Below are positions 43,871 to 53,855 of a stretch of 64,000 bases of DNA, piece after piece. Location: the NCBI GenBank assembly GCA_019925095.2, contig CM034406.1:5186388-5250387 (forward strand), in the 5' to 3' direction. Position 1 is the stretch's first letter. Each line of letters starts with the position of its first letter. Position numbers and translations under genes: made by a program. Source of the DNA: Dendrolimus kikuchii. Lineage: Eukaryota; Arthropoda; Insecta; Lepidoptera; Lasiocampidae. Under the pieces are notes generated by a model. It saw only the letters and a list, made by a program, of their open reading frames with translations. It was not told the DNA's origin and searched no databases.

Positions 43871-44699
43871 TAAAATTGATTTGTAAGTTATATCGAAATA
43901 TTGGTGTTTGTATTCAAACATAAGTTTGGATCCGAAGACAATAAAAAGTTGTGTTTATGAAATATGTCTGTAAACAATGTTGTTTTCTCACTTTTTTTTG
44001 CGAATCGCTTTCCCCTACTTTTGTTACGGTTCAACTGTCAAACTCGTAAAAGAAAACAACAAAAGTACATAAATATGAGGTTTTCCTCGTTCCACGGGCG
44101 AGTTTGTGTGATATTGTAAATGTTTAGAGTTAGTATCAAAATATTTTTTTTTTTAAATCGAAAACCGCAAGTCTGTGATACAACAAATCTGTTCGAGGTG
44201 TCGAGTTTGTACATTGAATATAGAAATAAAAATAAAGTCAGAGGGTTAATTCTATCCAGCACAGTCCTGAAAATATTAATTAAAAATTTTTTGTTTGTCT
44301 GTCAGGCTGTTAGAGTGTCAACGTGAACAACTCGACGTAGAGTTAGCTTCTATACTTGATTAACATTTAGGATACTTTTATAGATATATATTTGCATTTT
44401 ATACCGATGAATGACGTCATTTCCTTGGCATAGATGAGTACAGAGAAAAAGATGCCGCTGCACTCGCGTGACGTGTCGTTCTTGGTACCGCCGCGCTGTA
44501 GCAATTCACTAATGCTGGGGCTTTATTTGCGTTAGCGTTAAAACTTAGCCTGTGGCTGAATGCGTCTTATTTAAAGCGTTAAATAATGACATCATTAAGC
44601 CATAGCAACATTAGTGTATATACATACGTTCTTGGTCAATATTTAACGTCATTAAGAATGTCGCATCTCAAATTGCGCATTTCACCCGTCGCCACATTG
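43871..44699. other. Unassigned sequence
   Basis: No gene; a GC-richer part at 44440-44500. Nothing recognised. Confidence 0.4.
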
Positions 44700-44930
44700 C
44701 GTGAAACGGGCTGTACCTTTATTTCAGACTATCGGCCCGGCGCAGTTTCACCTGCGCTCAGTCCCGCTCCCGTGGTATATAGCGTCATATTATATAGCCT
44801 ATAACACTTCCTATTAAGGTAGCTTTCCAACAGTAAAAGAATTTTTAAAATCGGTTTAGTAGATCCAGAGATTACCTCCTACAACGTCAGAAACTCACAA
44901 AGTTTACCTCTTTATAATATTAAGTATAGA
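44700..44930 (-). mobile_element. Helitron-like element (minus)
   Basis: The minus strand starts TCTATACTTAATATTATAAA and ends in the GCAGGTGAAACTGCGCCGGG region. It contains CTGGATCTACTAAACCGATT, usual in lepidopteran copies. The 3' CTAG is not clear. Confidence 0.55.
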
Positions 44931-46054
44931 CTAGTATAGATGAAGCCGCACCATAACAAATAAATGTCGTCTCCAGGAATGTATCTGTACAGCTATATAT
45001 ATATACATGTACACTGTCTCGAGTTGTCTCGAAGATATCGGTCTAAGATGATAAGATCGCCCTTTTTCCTGCTTATTCGCGAAATGACGGTAATTTACTT
45101 GTTTTATGTGCACGTGGTTAACAATAAAGAATTTTCTATCTATATTATCCTTTTGATTATAATTATGTTTTATTGGTCGGCACATGCATGAGAGTGCTAA
45201 TATCACCGGAAGAGAGCTCCCCCGTCAAACTGGAGGCTAAACGAGTGGTGCTCAATCCATCACGCGCGTTTAATGGCCGACCCATCGCCGCGGGGGTATT
45301 TTTCATATCTTTCACGTCATGCTAGCCTAGTACATGACTTTGATATTATTCTATATGTTCTCATCAACTTGTGTATAAATTTATCAGCATATAACGTAAT
45401 ATAATTTAACGATTAAACTGCTTGACGTTTTAATTCAATTAACAAAATTTAATTAGTGTTATGGGACTTTTACTATAATTGAAACTCATATTTTAAAGAT
45501 TAACGTTTAGAAAGAAGAAAGAAAGAAAAGAAGAAGAAGAAAGAAAAAATATTTATTTAGGATAAGATACAAAAAGTCTTACATGATATGATATATAACA
45601 ATTAATTTTGATGTCCTAAGAAGGCTCTTGCTCAGCATATTGCTAGTTTCACAACCAGCGCTGATCTTCCGCAAGTACCTCTAAGTGACGCTACGGCTTA
45701 GCTGCACAAAGCAAATTAAAACAATAAATATTCGTTATAAAATTATGCAAAATAATTACTAGTGTATATGAACATTGTTCTAATTACCAGTAAAAGAAAA
45801 AAAAAAGGACAGAAATGACGAAAAAGGAAAAAATTATATTAAAATGGTTTGTTATAGCGTAATAATCGACATATTACAATATTATAACATACTTGTGTCG
45901 TATTTAAGGTCTCTCTGGCGAAATTGATGGTCAAATAAGAATTTTTTTAAGTTACTTCGGAACCCAAAGACAGACTGCAGGTTCTTATCGGCGGCGGTAT
46001 GTTATTCCTCCTGTTTATTAAGCTATAAGTAGCCAAATATCTATAGTCTCTATA
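44931..46054. other. Unassigned; possible LINE 3' tail at 45490-45730
   Basis: A purine-rich GAA tract (45510-45550) followed by TTTATTTAGGATAAG could be the tail of a minus-strand LINE 3' UTR. 45200-45300 is GC-rich and unexplained. No gene. Confidence 0.3.
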
Positions 46055-46247
46055 TCTCTATAAATATGATAAACGCGAAAGTTTGTAAGAATGTATAGAT
46101 GTATGTTTGTTACTCTTTCACGCAAAAAGTACTGAATGGATTTTGATGAAACTTTACAATAATATAGCTTACACATCAGAATAACACATAGATTATAATT
46201 TATAAAGATATACATAATTTATAAAGATAAACTGCGGGCGCAGCTAA
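46055..46247 (+). mobile_element. Helitron-like element
   Basis: Same family as 40140-40360 (AAAGTTTGTAAGAATGTATA; TTTTGATGAAACTTTACAAT), ending CGCAGCTAA. Confidence 0.6.
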
Positions 46248-46308
46248 TATAACCTATTTTTTATCTGTAAATACAATTGAATTTGCATATTCAAATATAT
46301 TAATTACA

Positions 46309-46370
46309 CTAGTGGTTCCGGCACACGTTGTCCTGTCCTGAAAAAATAAAAATCTAGAACCCTATTCCCG
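46309..46370 (-). mobile_element. Helitron-like 3' end truncated by the R1-type insertion
   Basis: Matches the 3' terminal ~60 bp of the 32897-33648 element (CTAG end, then ACACGTTGTCCTG and CTAGAACCCTATT). It stops where the R1-type 3' end begins. I cannot find the other half at 51.38 kb. Confidence 0.6.
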
Positions 46371-46781
46371 TTTTTATACAGGGGAAATCCGTTTGAGGAC
46401 CGTAGGCCACGCGAGGGGGAAAGGTCGCGGCCCGTGAGTGGGATTCGCCAGGTCGGGGTGGCACTAGCACCCCACGTTGAGATGTGAGATGCTATTGCCA
46501 CGCCGCGGTTAGGGATACCCACTAAAACCCCTGTCCGATCCCAAGCGTCCTTTGTCCGGGCTGTGGGCTCGCTCGCGCATTCACCACCAGCCCGGACGGA
46601 CGGCGGCCGGCCCCTTTGCGGGCTGGCCTCACCATTTGGTAGCCGGAGATCTGGGTCTCTCCGGCTCCTCTACCTCACCGCGAGGTGAGAGGGGGCGCGC
46701 GGATCGGCGCGCGTTCCTCCTCTCCGGCCTTTATGTGCGGGCGGGTCCGGTTTCCCCGCCGGTCGCCCGCACGGCCGTAGC
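46371..46781 (-). other. R1-type element 3' UTR
   Basis: GC-rich, non-coding. It includes GGCGAATCCCACTCACGGGC and the terminal CAAACGGATTTCCCCTG. The same tail motif ends the separate 3' UTR at 62525-62808, and the second R1-type copy has CAAATAGATTTCCCC. The tail after it (TATAAAAAC) is not a clean poly(A). Confidence 0.7.
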
Positions 46782-49700
46782 CTACGGCGGCTGGAGGTCG
46801 TCATGGACGGCCCTCCGACGCCGCCGCCGGCTCTGGCGGGAGGGGAGCGTAGCGGATTGCTCCCTCTCCCGCTCCGCCGCCTCCTTTGCGGACATGACGG
46901 TTTCGCAGAAGGAGGCGGCTGCGTCCCACGCGTCGGCGCTCCCGACCATGGCCTTTACTACGGCCGGGAGGGACAAATCCGCCCCGACGACCGCGACGAG
47001 ATCACGACGCTGCTCGTCCCATGCTGGACACACCTGGAGGGTGTGCAGCGCCGTGTCTTCGTCGCCGCCGACGCAGTGGTGGCACCCTGACGTCTGTTCA
47101 CGTCTTATTCGACACAGGTACCTCCCGAAGCATCCGTGCCCCGAGAGGACCTGCGTCAGGCGGAACGTCAGGGTGCCGTAACGTCTTTGCAGCCATTCTG
47201 GCATGATCGGCCTCACCGCTTGGATGGTGGCGAGGCCGGCGCTGGGGTTAAGTAGGCGGTCCGCCCACTCTGCCACCTGGACCTGGCGCAACTCGTCTCT
47301 GCGCCCCTCGGTCTCACGGGGCGCAGGTCGGCCAACACTGGCCTCCTTCTCCTTACGCCACGCGTACAGGGAGGCCAGTGTCCTGGCCTCCAGGTCCCAC
47401 GGCAGAGCGCCGGCTAGTAAGGAGGCCGCTTCGAAGGATATCGTGCGATACCCTCGGACGGCCCTGACGGCCAGCATACGCTGTGTCTGTCGCAGTGTTG
47501 CGACGTTGCGAGCCGCCAGGGCGCCCGCCCACACCGGGGCCCCGTAAAGGGCCATAGAACGCACGACTCCCTCGAAGAGTTTTCGGCACGCCACATTTGG
47601 CCCCCCGACGTTGGGCAGCAAGCGCGAGAGTGCGCCCGCCGCCCTCTTGAGTCTGGGGGCCATCTGCTGGAAGTGTGCCGAAAAGTCCCATCGGCTGTCC
47701 AGAACCAAACCCAGGTACTTCATGGTTGGCTGGACGCCGATGCGGACGCCTCCCACTGTGATGCCGGATCCCGCAGGTGGCTTTCTCCGAGGCCCGTGAA
47801 ACACCACGGCCTCGGATTTGTGCAGGGCCACCTCGAGACCCAGCCGTCGGATTCGGTGAACCACCTGTGCAACCCCAGCTGTCGCCAGAATGGCTGCCTC
47901 AGGGTAGGTCCTCCCCCGCGCGACGACCAACGTGTCGTCAGCGTAGCATGTGATGTTTACGCCGCGGAGGAGGACGCCCCGCAACGCCCAGTCGTAGCCG
48001 ACGTTCCACAGGGTCGGCCCCAGTACCGATCCCTGTGGAACACCGCACGACATCTCCTGGCGTCCCCAGCCGTTTTGACCCCGGAAGATGACGGCCCGGT
48101 CACAGAGATACGCCCCGACTATGCGGCGGAGGTAGGTCGGCACCCCGTGATATCGGAGTGCCTCCCTGATGCAGCTCCAGGGCATACTATTAAACGCGTT
48201 GGCGATGTCCAAGGACACCGCCATCAGCACTTCGCCGCTGGAGACTGCTTCCTCCGCCTGGCTCTTCACCCGCATTATAGCGTCTATCGTGGAGCGCCCC
48301 TTACGGAAACCGAATTGGACATCGGCCACGTCCGGCCCCTCACTGGACAGGTGCTGGACGAGGCGGTTCGCAATAACTCTCTCGAAGAGCTTGCCCACCT
48401 CGTCCAGCAGCACAATGGGCCGGTACGCGGACGGTGATTCCGCGGGACGCCCCTCCTTTTTGAGCAGGACCAGTTTCCCGGTCTTCCACTGCCGGGGGAA
48501 CCGGCCCTGCTCTAGGCACGCGGTGAAGAGCCCTAGTAGTCGGGGCTCCAGGGCGTCGCGGGACAGAACCCACGCACGCCCTGGGAGGCCGTCTGGGCCA
48601 GGGGCGGTGTTTTTGGCTCGCAGCCTGAGAACCGCCGCCCCCAGCTCTTCCCGGGTCACGCCAGGCACGTCGCTGCAGCTGTCGTCCGCGCTGGGCTCCC
48701 AGTTGGGCGGAACCATAGCGGGCGGCTTGTGCTCGTCTCTCGAGGGGAACAGGACGCGGATAATTTCCACGACCTGTTCCGGGGGGAGACTCTCGGTGAG
48801 CGGGGGGGCCCACGGGCGGAGTTTTTTCCGCACCATCCTGTAGGGCCGCCCCCACGGATCTTGGTCCAGACTCGCCAAGAGCTCCCCCCACGCTGCAGAC
48901 TTGGCGGTTTTTATCGCCGTCTGCAGCGTCTTTTTCGCTGTGCGATATTCCTCGTAGAGACGAGCTTCATCCTCGACGAAGGTCGCGTCGCGGCGATGCC
49001 TCTTTTTGTGCCGGACGTACTGGCGCCGCGCCATTGAGCAGCTTTGGTGCAGCTGAGCGATTTCGTCGCTCCACCAGTACGCCTGGCCCTTGGGTTGGTG
49101 GCGACCCACCCTAGGCATTGCCGCGTCACAGACCTCCGTCATTGCCACCCGCAGACGTTCCGCCTCTTCGTCGACGTCGAGGGCGTTACCAGGGGCATCA
49201 ATGGTGTTTTGCGAGCCCCACTGGCATACCAGTAGGGCCTCCTGGAACGCCTCTCTGTTCAACTTTTTAATTGACCAGCGCGGACTGTTCCCAGCCGGGG
49301 ACGTTTGGGCTGGAGGTCTGGAGGTCTGGGTGGAGACGTCGAACCGTATATAGCGATGGTCCGACAACGTCTCCACCTCCTCCAGGACCTTCCAGCCCCG
49401 GACACGGCTCGCGACGGCATAGCTCGCGAACGATATGTCCACGATGGACCCGCCCTGTCGCCGTACACACGTGAGTGCATTGCCCCGGTTGAGAACCAGC
49501 AGGCCCGTTTCAAGAGCCCACTCCTCCAATACCTCGCCCCGGGAATCGGTGACTCGGGAACCCCACGCCAGTGATTTTGCGTTGAAGTCCCCGAGAACCA
49601 TAATGGGGCGAGGGAGGACTCGTGCAGCGAACGTGCCCAGCTCGGCCAGGAACGCCTCGAATTCAGCGAGTGCGCGGTTAGGGGAGAAGTACACCCCCAC

Positions 49701-49961
49701 GACCACGCACTCGCCGATGGTGGCCGCGACGTAGCCCGTCCCGCGCGTGATGTTTGCGAGGGACGGGGAGCCTGCAGCAACTCGACTTGTTAGGGCTACC
49801 AAGCCGCTCTGGTCGCCCACCCAATCGTCGCGGTCGGGGACCCGATACGGCTCGGCGACCACGGCCACATGAATGTTCCACTGCGCCAGGACCTGGAATA
49901 AGAGATTCTGGGCCCCAGCGCAGTGGTTTAAATTTGTCTGGAGGAGACGAATGATGGCCAT
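46782..49961 (-). CDS. R1-clade ORF2: AP endonuclease / reverse transcriptase (1059 aa)
   Basis: Open for 1059 codons without a stop. Domains: APE-type endonuclease (1-230) with QTNLNHC (8-14), AEPY (36-39, catalytic Glu), LGDFNAKSLAWGS (123-135) and SDH (200-202). RT (about 450-760) with GPDG (455), AYRPI (512-516), LDIANAF (584-590, catalytic Asp), GVPQGSVLGP (640-649) and CYADD (672-676). C-terminal Cys/His motif CHHC...H...C (about 970-990). Length and order match R1-type ORF2 proteins (about 1000-1100 aa). The protein should nick the target DNA and prime reverse transcription of its own RNA. The ATG overlaps the ORF1 stop as TAATG (49961), suggesting coupled reinitiation. All catalytic residues I can check are present. 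Antisense ORFs across this region are GC-driven shadows. Confidence 0.92.
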   Translation of the reverse strand: MAIIRLLQTNLNHCAGAQNLLFQVLAQWNIHVAVVAEPYRVPDRDDWVGDQSGLVALTSRVAAGSPSLANITRGTGYVAATIGECVVVGVYFSPNRALAEFEAFLAELGTFAARVLPRPIMVLGDFNAKSLAWGSRVTDSRGEVLEEWALETGLLVLNRGNALTCVRRQGGSIVDISFASYAVASRVRGWKVLEEVETLSDHRYIRFDVSTQTSRPPAQTSPAGNSPRWSIKKLNREAFQEALLVCQWGSQNTIDAPGNALDVDEEAERLRVAMTEVCDAAMPRVGRHQPKGQAYWWSDEIAQLHQSCSMARRQYVRHKKRHRRDATFVEDEARLYEEYRTAKKTLQTAIKTAKSAAWGELLASLDQDPWGRPYRMVRKKLRPWAPPLTESLPPEQVVEIIRVLFPSRDEHKPPAMVPPNWEPSADDSCSDVPGVTREELGAAVLRLRAKNTAPGPDGLPGRAWVLSRDALEPRLLGLFTACLEQGRFPRQWKTGKLVLLKKEGRPAESPSAYRPIVLLDEVGKLFERVIANRLVQHLSSEGPDVADVQFGFRKGRSTIDAIMRVKSQAEEAVSSGEVLMAVSLDIANAFNSMPWSCIREALRYHGVPTYLRRIVGAYLCDRAVIFRGQNGWGRQEMSCGVPQGSVLGPTLWNVGYDWALRGVLLRGVNITCYADDTLVVARGRTYPEAAILATAGVAQVVHRIRRLGLEVALHKSEAVVFHGPRRKPPAGSGITVGGVRIGVQPTMKYLGLVLDSRWDFSAHFQQMAPRLKRAAGALSRLLPNVGGPNVACRKLFEGVVRSMALYGAPVWAGALAARNVATLRQTQRMLAVRAVRGYRTISFEAASLLAGALPWDLEARTLASLYAWRKEKEASVGRPAPRETEGRRDELRQVQVAEWADRLLNPSAGLATIQAVRPIMPEWLQRRYGTLTFRLTQVLSGHGCFGRYLCRIRREQTSGCHHCVGGDEDTALHTLQVCPAWDEQRRDLVAVVGADLSLPAVVKAMVGSADAWDAAASFCETVMSAKEAAEREREQSATLPSRQSRRRRRRAVHDDLQPP

Positions 49962-50953
49962 TAATTGTGGGGTTCATTCGTCTCCTCCGTTGTTTTTGGC
50001 TGCGATGGAGCATTCTTTTCTGCCCCTCTCGTCTGCCTCTTCTTGTTTTGGCTGGCACAAGCCCTGCCACCGATCTGGTGGTTGGCTTTTTTGCCGGCCA
50101 CTTCGCACCGCACGCAATGCGGTTTGGCGGAGCAGTCGCCCGCCCTGTGGCCTTCTTGTCCGCATCGGAAGCACAGGCCGGACCGGTCGGCTTCGGCCTT
50201 GCAATTTGCTGCGACGTGACCGTCTCCGAAGCACCGGAAGCATCTTTTTGTGGTCTCGGGGAGGAGCTTAACGTGGGCCGAGGTCCATCCGACCAGTAGC
50301 CTGTGCCCCAGCAGTTTGTTAGCACCTGTCACAGGGCAGGTCACAACGGTGGATCCCGTGCCGTCGAATCCCTGCCGGATTGGTGTGCATTTCACCTGCT
50401 CGACCGGGCATTCCCCGACACGGGCAACAGTGGCCACCAACTCTTCGATGGTGACGGAGTCATCAAGCTCCGAGACACGAAGGCGCGCGCACTTTGTCGG
50501 CTTGGAGACGCAGATATTCTCCGTGTTGAGGGACTCCCTGATTTTTAGGGCCAGCGAGTCCGCCTTCCCGCCGCTTGATGCGCCCGGGATCTCCAGAATG
50601 CGCGCGCCTGTTGCTGCGCGCCGGAAGCGGATAGATGTGATGCCGAGGTCTGGTAGATTAATCCTTTGCTTGGCCTCGGCTATCACACTGGCGTAGGTGA
50701 TACCACGTTTTTCCGCCTCCGGCTGAAGCTTGATGACCACAACTTGTGAGTGCGGCTGCTTTAGTTTGGGCTGGGTGGTGGCAGGTTTACCCTTTGACCC
50801 TCTCTGGGTTGGTTCGGTGATTCGTTTGGGGCCGCCCTTTGCCGCCTTTTTCTGGCCCTTGCTCTTTTTCTTTTTCTCCACTACGGTCCAACCCTCTTCT
50901 TGTGTAGCAGAGGGTTGTGGTGTGCAAAGTTGTGGAGTGACGGACTGCAGTGT
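49961..50953 (-). CDS. R1-clade ORF1, C-terminal part with three zinc knuckles
   Basis: Nucleic-acid-binding ORF1 protein of the element. The downstream frame (306 codons from a GTG at 50881) extends upstream without stop through TQEEGWTVV to the C10 run at about 50954. It contains a Lys-rich segment (EKKKKSKGQKK), a RITYASV/LGITSIRFRR-like gag core, and zinc knuckles CFRCFGDGHVAANC and CFRCGQEGHRAGDC (both CX2CX4HX4C), then CVRC...H...C (CX2CX8HX6C), the R1-type triple. It ends EPHN, its stop overlapping the ORF2 ATG. No initiator in this frame: it should be joined to the upstream frame (next entry) by one indel. ORF1 proteins coat the RNA in the cytoplasm and nucleus. Confidence 0.85.
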   Translation of the reverse strand, partial: TLQSVTPQLCTPQPSATQEEGWTVVEKKKKSKGQKKAAKGGPKRITEPTQRGSKGKPATTQPKLKQPHSQVVVIKLQPEAEKRGITYASVIAEAKQRINLPDLGITSIRFRRAATGARILEIPGASSGGKADSLALKIRESLNTENICVSKPTKCARLRVSELDDSVTIEELVATVARVGECPVEQVKCTPIRQGFDGTGSTVVTCPVTGANKLLGHRLLVGWTSAHVKLLPETTKRCFRCFGDGHVAANCKAEADRSGLCFRCGQEGHRAGDCSAKPHCVRCEVAGKKANHQIGGRACASQNKKRQTRGAEKNAPSQPKTTEETNEPHN

Positions 50954-51384
50954 GGGGGGGGGGCAGGGGCATCTGTCTCGCCGGAAGAAGATACGGGCTT
51001 CTTTGCTCGGGTCGCTTTAGGTTTGCGGCCTTGCGAAGACGATTTGGTAGAAGGCTGAACCGCTGGGCGATGAGTCGCATGGAGACGGGTCGCAGAACGC
51101 TGGGTCGCTGGGGAAGGCAGCGGGGGAAACTCTGCGTTCTCTTCCATCTCTATGCGGGGCGGTGTGTTGATATTGGGGGCAACCGGGGACCTAATTTCGG
51201 CGATTAGGGCTTGTAACCAAGCTGGGGGCCTATCACCAGAAGAGCTGGAGTTAGCAGGGAATGCAGGGATGGAAGGGCGGGGAAGTCGAGCCTCAGCGAG
51301 CTCGATTCTCATTTTAGCGACCTCGTTACTGAGGTCACGGATCTCAGATTCCAGGCGCTGGACATGAGCTCCATAGAACTAATG
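50881..51384 (-). pseudogene. R1-clade ORF1, N-terminal part, out of frame
   Basis: A 143-codon frame from an ATG at 51312, Pro/Ser/Thr/Lys-rich, reaching a C10 homopolymer (50954-50963) and then reading out of frame to a stop at 50881. Upstream of the ATG the frame stays open to a TAG near 51380 and encodes a heptad-like VQRLESEIRDLSNEVAKM, a probable coiled coil. So the ATG is likely internal, and the element is truncated within ORF1. Joined across the run, ORF1 would have roughly 450 or more codons, the usual R1 size. Confidence 0.7.
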
Positions 51385-51534
51385 TCAAAATTCAACCGAT
51401 GGTTGGGCAAATGATTGTATAGTAAGACATAGGAACCGGCCAAGAGGTGCTTTTTACAGCCGTTACGTAATTTTTGTCGACATAAAGAATCAGCATCGCC
51501 ATATTAAATACGTTTTCTTCTGGATTTTTATATA
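51385..51534. other. Unassigned flank of the R1-type element
   Basis: No similarity to the left flank and no TSD seen. Confidence 0.4.
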
Positions 51535-51794
51535 CTAGCTTTTGCCTACGACTTTGTCCACGTTGGACAGTTAATAAAGGTTACAGTTATTTTGCTAAAT
51601 TTAAAATCAAAGGTTAATTTCAGCAGGGTAATACATTTTTTAGTATGAAAATACATGAATCCCGGAAATTCCCGTAAAATTCGGGATAAGTAATGTTACA
51701 AAATACATACACGGCTACAATTGTTTTACTAAAAAATTTAATCGATGAGTGAAAAATTCGCATTAGGTAGTTGCCCACTGAGTTGCAGCCGGGG
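51535..51794 (-). mobile_element. Helitron-like element interrupted by R1-type copy 2
   Basis: Begins CTAGCTTTTGCCTACGACTT, the reverse complement of the Helitron-like 3' end, and includes TCCCGGAAATTCCCG. It ends abruptly at the T21 run of the second R1-type copy. Confidence 0.55.
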
Positions 51795-52910
51795 TTTTTT
51801 TTTTTTTTTTTTTTTCCAAGGGGAAATCTATTTGCGGACCCCCCGCCGGGCAGATTTCGGCGGAGGAGTGTGGGACTCGCCGGCTAGAGAAGCCGGAATA
51901 CCCACTAAAACCCCTTGGTGCCACCTGACGCCATGAGCCGGGGTCACGGGATATGCGTGAGCTTTTCTTCCGCGACCCCGGCTGGCGTGGGCCCACCCCA
52001 GCAAGGGGCGGGCCTCTCCGTGCTCGTGTTTGAGAGGGGCGCGCGCGGGCACCGACGCGCCCCCTACTCAGCGGCTTTAGATGCGGGCGACGGCCTTATA
52101 GCCTCCTCTGACCGTCACCCGCGCTGCGCGTTCATGGCGGCCGGAGGTCCGTGTTCCTCCGGCGCCGAGACCGGTTATTGCGGCGGGAGAGGAGCACGGC
52201 TGCTCGCTCTCTCTCCCGCTCCGCCGTTTCCTTTGCGGACATGACGGCCTCGCAAAAGGAGGCGACGGCGTCCCATTCGGGTTGGCCCCCGACCATGGCC
52301 TGGGCCACGGCCGGGAGCGACAGGTCATTTCCGATGGTGGCGCCGAGGACAAGGCGCTCCTCTTCCCAGGCTGGACACTCCTGCAGAGTGTGCAGCGCCG
52401 TGTCCTCGACGCTGGCACTGCAGTGCTGGCACCCTGACGACGATTCACGTCCTATCTGACACAGGTACCGACCGAAGCAGCCGTGCCCGGTCAGTACCTG
52501 CGTCTGGCGGAACGTCAGGGTGCCGTGCCTCCGGTCTATCCATTTTGGCAGGACGGGCCTAACTGCCTCTACGGTCCTATGACCGGCGCTGGGGTGCGCA
52601 AGTCCGTTCTGCGATTCCACCATGAGATCCCGCCGGAACTCCGCTCTTTTAGCCTCGATTTCCCGAGGCGCAGGACGGAAGTCCCGACTGAGGGTGTCCT
52701 TGCGCCAGTCGTACACGGCCGCAAGGACGCGCGCCTCTAGATCCCATGGTGGGGATCCGGCTAGGAGGGAGGCCGCCTCGAAGGAGATCGTACGATACCC
52801 CCTTATGGCTCTGACGGCCAGCGCGCGCTGCGGACGTCGCAGCAACGCGGCGTTCTTGGCCGTCAGGGAAGCCGGGGTAAAGAGGGAAAACCGCAAGGCC
52901 CCAACCTCCT
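51795..52910 (-). pseudogene. Second R1-clade copy: C-terminal ORF2 plus 3' UTR and poly(A)
   Basis: The minus frame (274 codons, 52132-52956; homology starts about 52905) runs from LRRPQRALAVRAIRGYRTIS and SFEAASLLAG through GTLTFRQTQVLTGHGCFGRY to the Cys/His motif CQHC...H...C and ends RRNTDLRPP. It aligns with about residues 830-1059 of the intact ORF2 but clearly differs, so it is a separate subfamily. The 3' UTR has GGGGTTTTAGTGGGTATTCC and ends CAAATAGATTTCCCCTTGG, then A21 (51795-51815). Bases 52911-52956 encode unrelated residues that open the frame by chance at the junction. RT and endonuclease are missing. Confidence 0.85.
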
Positions 52911-52956
52911 CATTATGATAAAGAGGAAGAAGACCCTGGAGAAACCTAGGCATCAT

Positions 52957-53271
52957 TTATACAATAATATTTTATTGTTGATTAATTCATCATGTTGCTA
53001 CCCCAGGCGAGAAACTCAATTATTGACATTTATTCGCCCGCTTCTCGGTACGTAGATTGTTGGTTCAAACGTTAAGTTTTACAAAGGCACTTTATGTTAA
53101 AGGTTAGCTAAATATTTATATAAGCTGAAATACAGAAATTAATGAAATAATATAATTTAATACATTTGAATACTAGTGTAAATTGTTCAGTAATAGTTAA
53201 CAAATGTTATTAGGTTGGGGGAAAATTAAACGAGTTTATTTTATATGTTATAAGTTATGTTCTGGAAGAGA
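52957..53271. other. Unassigned sequence
   Basis: AT-rich; nothing recognised. Confidence 0.4.
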
Positions 53272-53607
53272 ACGGGCCATAAAAATGGCCCTACTTTTGG
53301 AGTGATAGCGTTGGGTTATGGGAAGGTCATCACGTATAGGCCCCTTCGACAATTATAATGTAAATGTCACGTGACACTGACTGACGATTATCCCTGTCTA
53401 CGCCATATAAAATTCCCCCAAGAGCAAGCCCTGGACAATGTAGGACAATTTTAGGAAATGAAAACGAAAGATAGGGGTGAACTACTGCTGGAACTAGGCA
53501 TCTAGGGATATGGGAATTATGGCGTCTACCCGTCGCAATGTTCGGGGGACATAGAAAATTGGGCAGACTGATAGGCCACTCCCTGCGAGTGTGAGGGGCA
53601 ATATGGG
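53272..53607 (+). repeat. rep-G copy 2 (partial)
   Basis: Diverged match to 31976-32310 (CGGGCCATAAAAATGGCCCT; CGATTATCCCTGTCTACGCC), ending after CACTCCCTGCGAGTG. The right half is missing. Confidence 0.65.
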
Positions 53608-53625
53608 TTATTTATTTATTTACTA

Positions 53626-53845
53626 CTAGCTGACCCGGGAAACTTCGTACCGCCTCAGAAGTTTCTAAGGGAAAGCGAAATTGGTGTTTTTAATATATTC
53701 CAAGCATTTTTTTACATATTTACTCACTTTTTAAACCTTCCATGGACTTCCACAAATAATTCAAAACCAAAATTAGCCAAATCTTTCCAGCCGTTCTCGA
53801 GTTTTAGCGACACTAACGAACAGCAATTGATTTTTATCTATAAGA
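53626..53845 (-). mobile_element. Helitron-like element between two rep-G copies (220 bp)
   Basis: The minus strand starts TCTTATAGATAAAAATCAAT and ends CAGCTAG. Includes AACGGCTGGAAAGATTTGGC. Confidence 0.65.
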
Positions 53846-53855
53846 TTTTTTATGT

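Larger units (their letters stand above)
46371..51384 (-). mobile_element. R1-clade non-LTR retrotransposon, 5'-truncated, ORF2 intact
   Basis: About 5 kb and GC-rich against an AT-rich background. Order on the minus strand: ORF1 (with gag-like zinc knuckles), ORF2 (endonuclease-RT-zinc finger), a ~400 bp 3' UTR with GGGGTTTTAGTGGGTATCCC, and the end CAAACGGATTTCCCC. The flanks are not 28S rDNA, so it is not a canonical R1 at its rDNA site. The left flank is a Helitron-like element. No TSD is found. The R1 clade is assigned from domain order, the stop-start ORF overlap and the C-terminal Cys/His motif. Confidence 0.85.

Noticed and set aside
46552..49780. Many plus-strand ORFs over the R1-type element (for example 47673-48437, 48169-48843)
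   Set aside because: They are antisense to an intact ORF2 with all catalytic motifs; high GC removes stop codons on the opposite strand.
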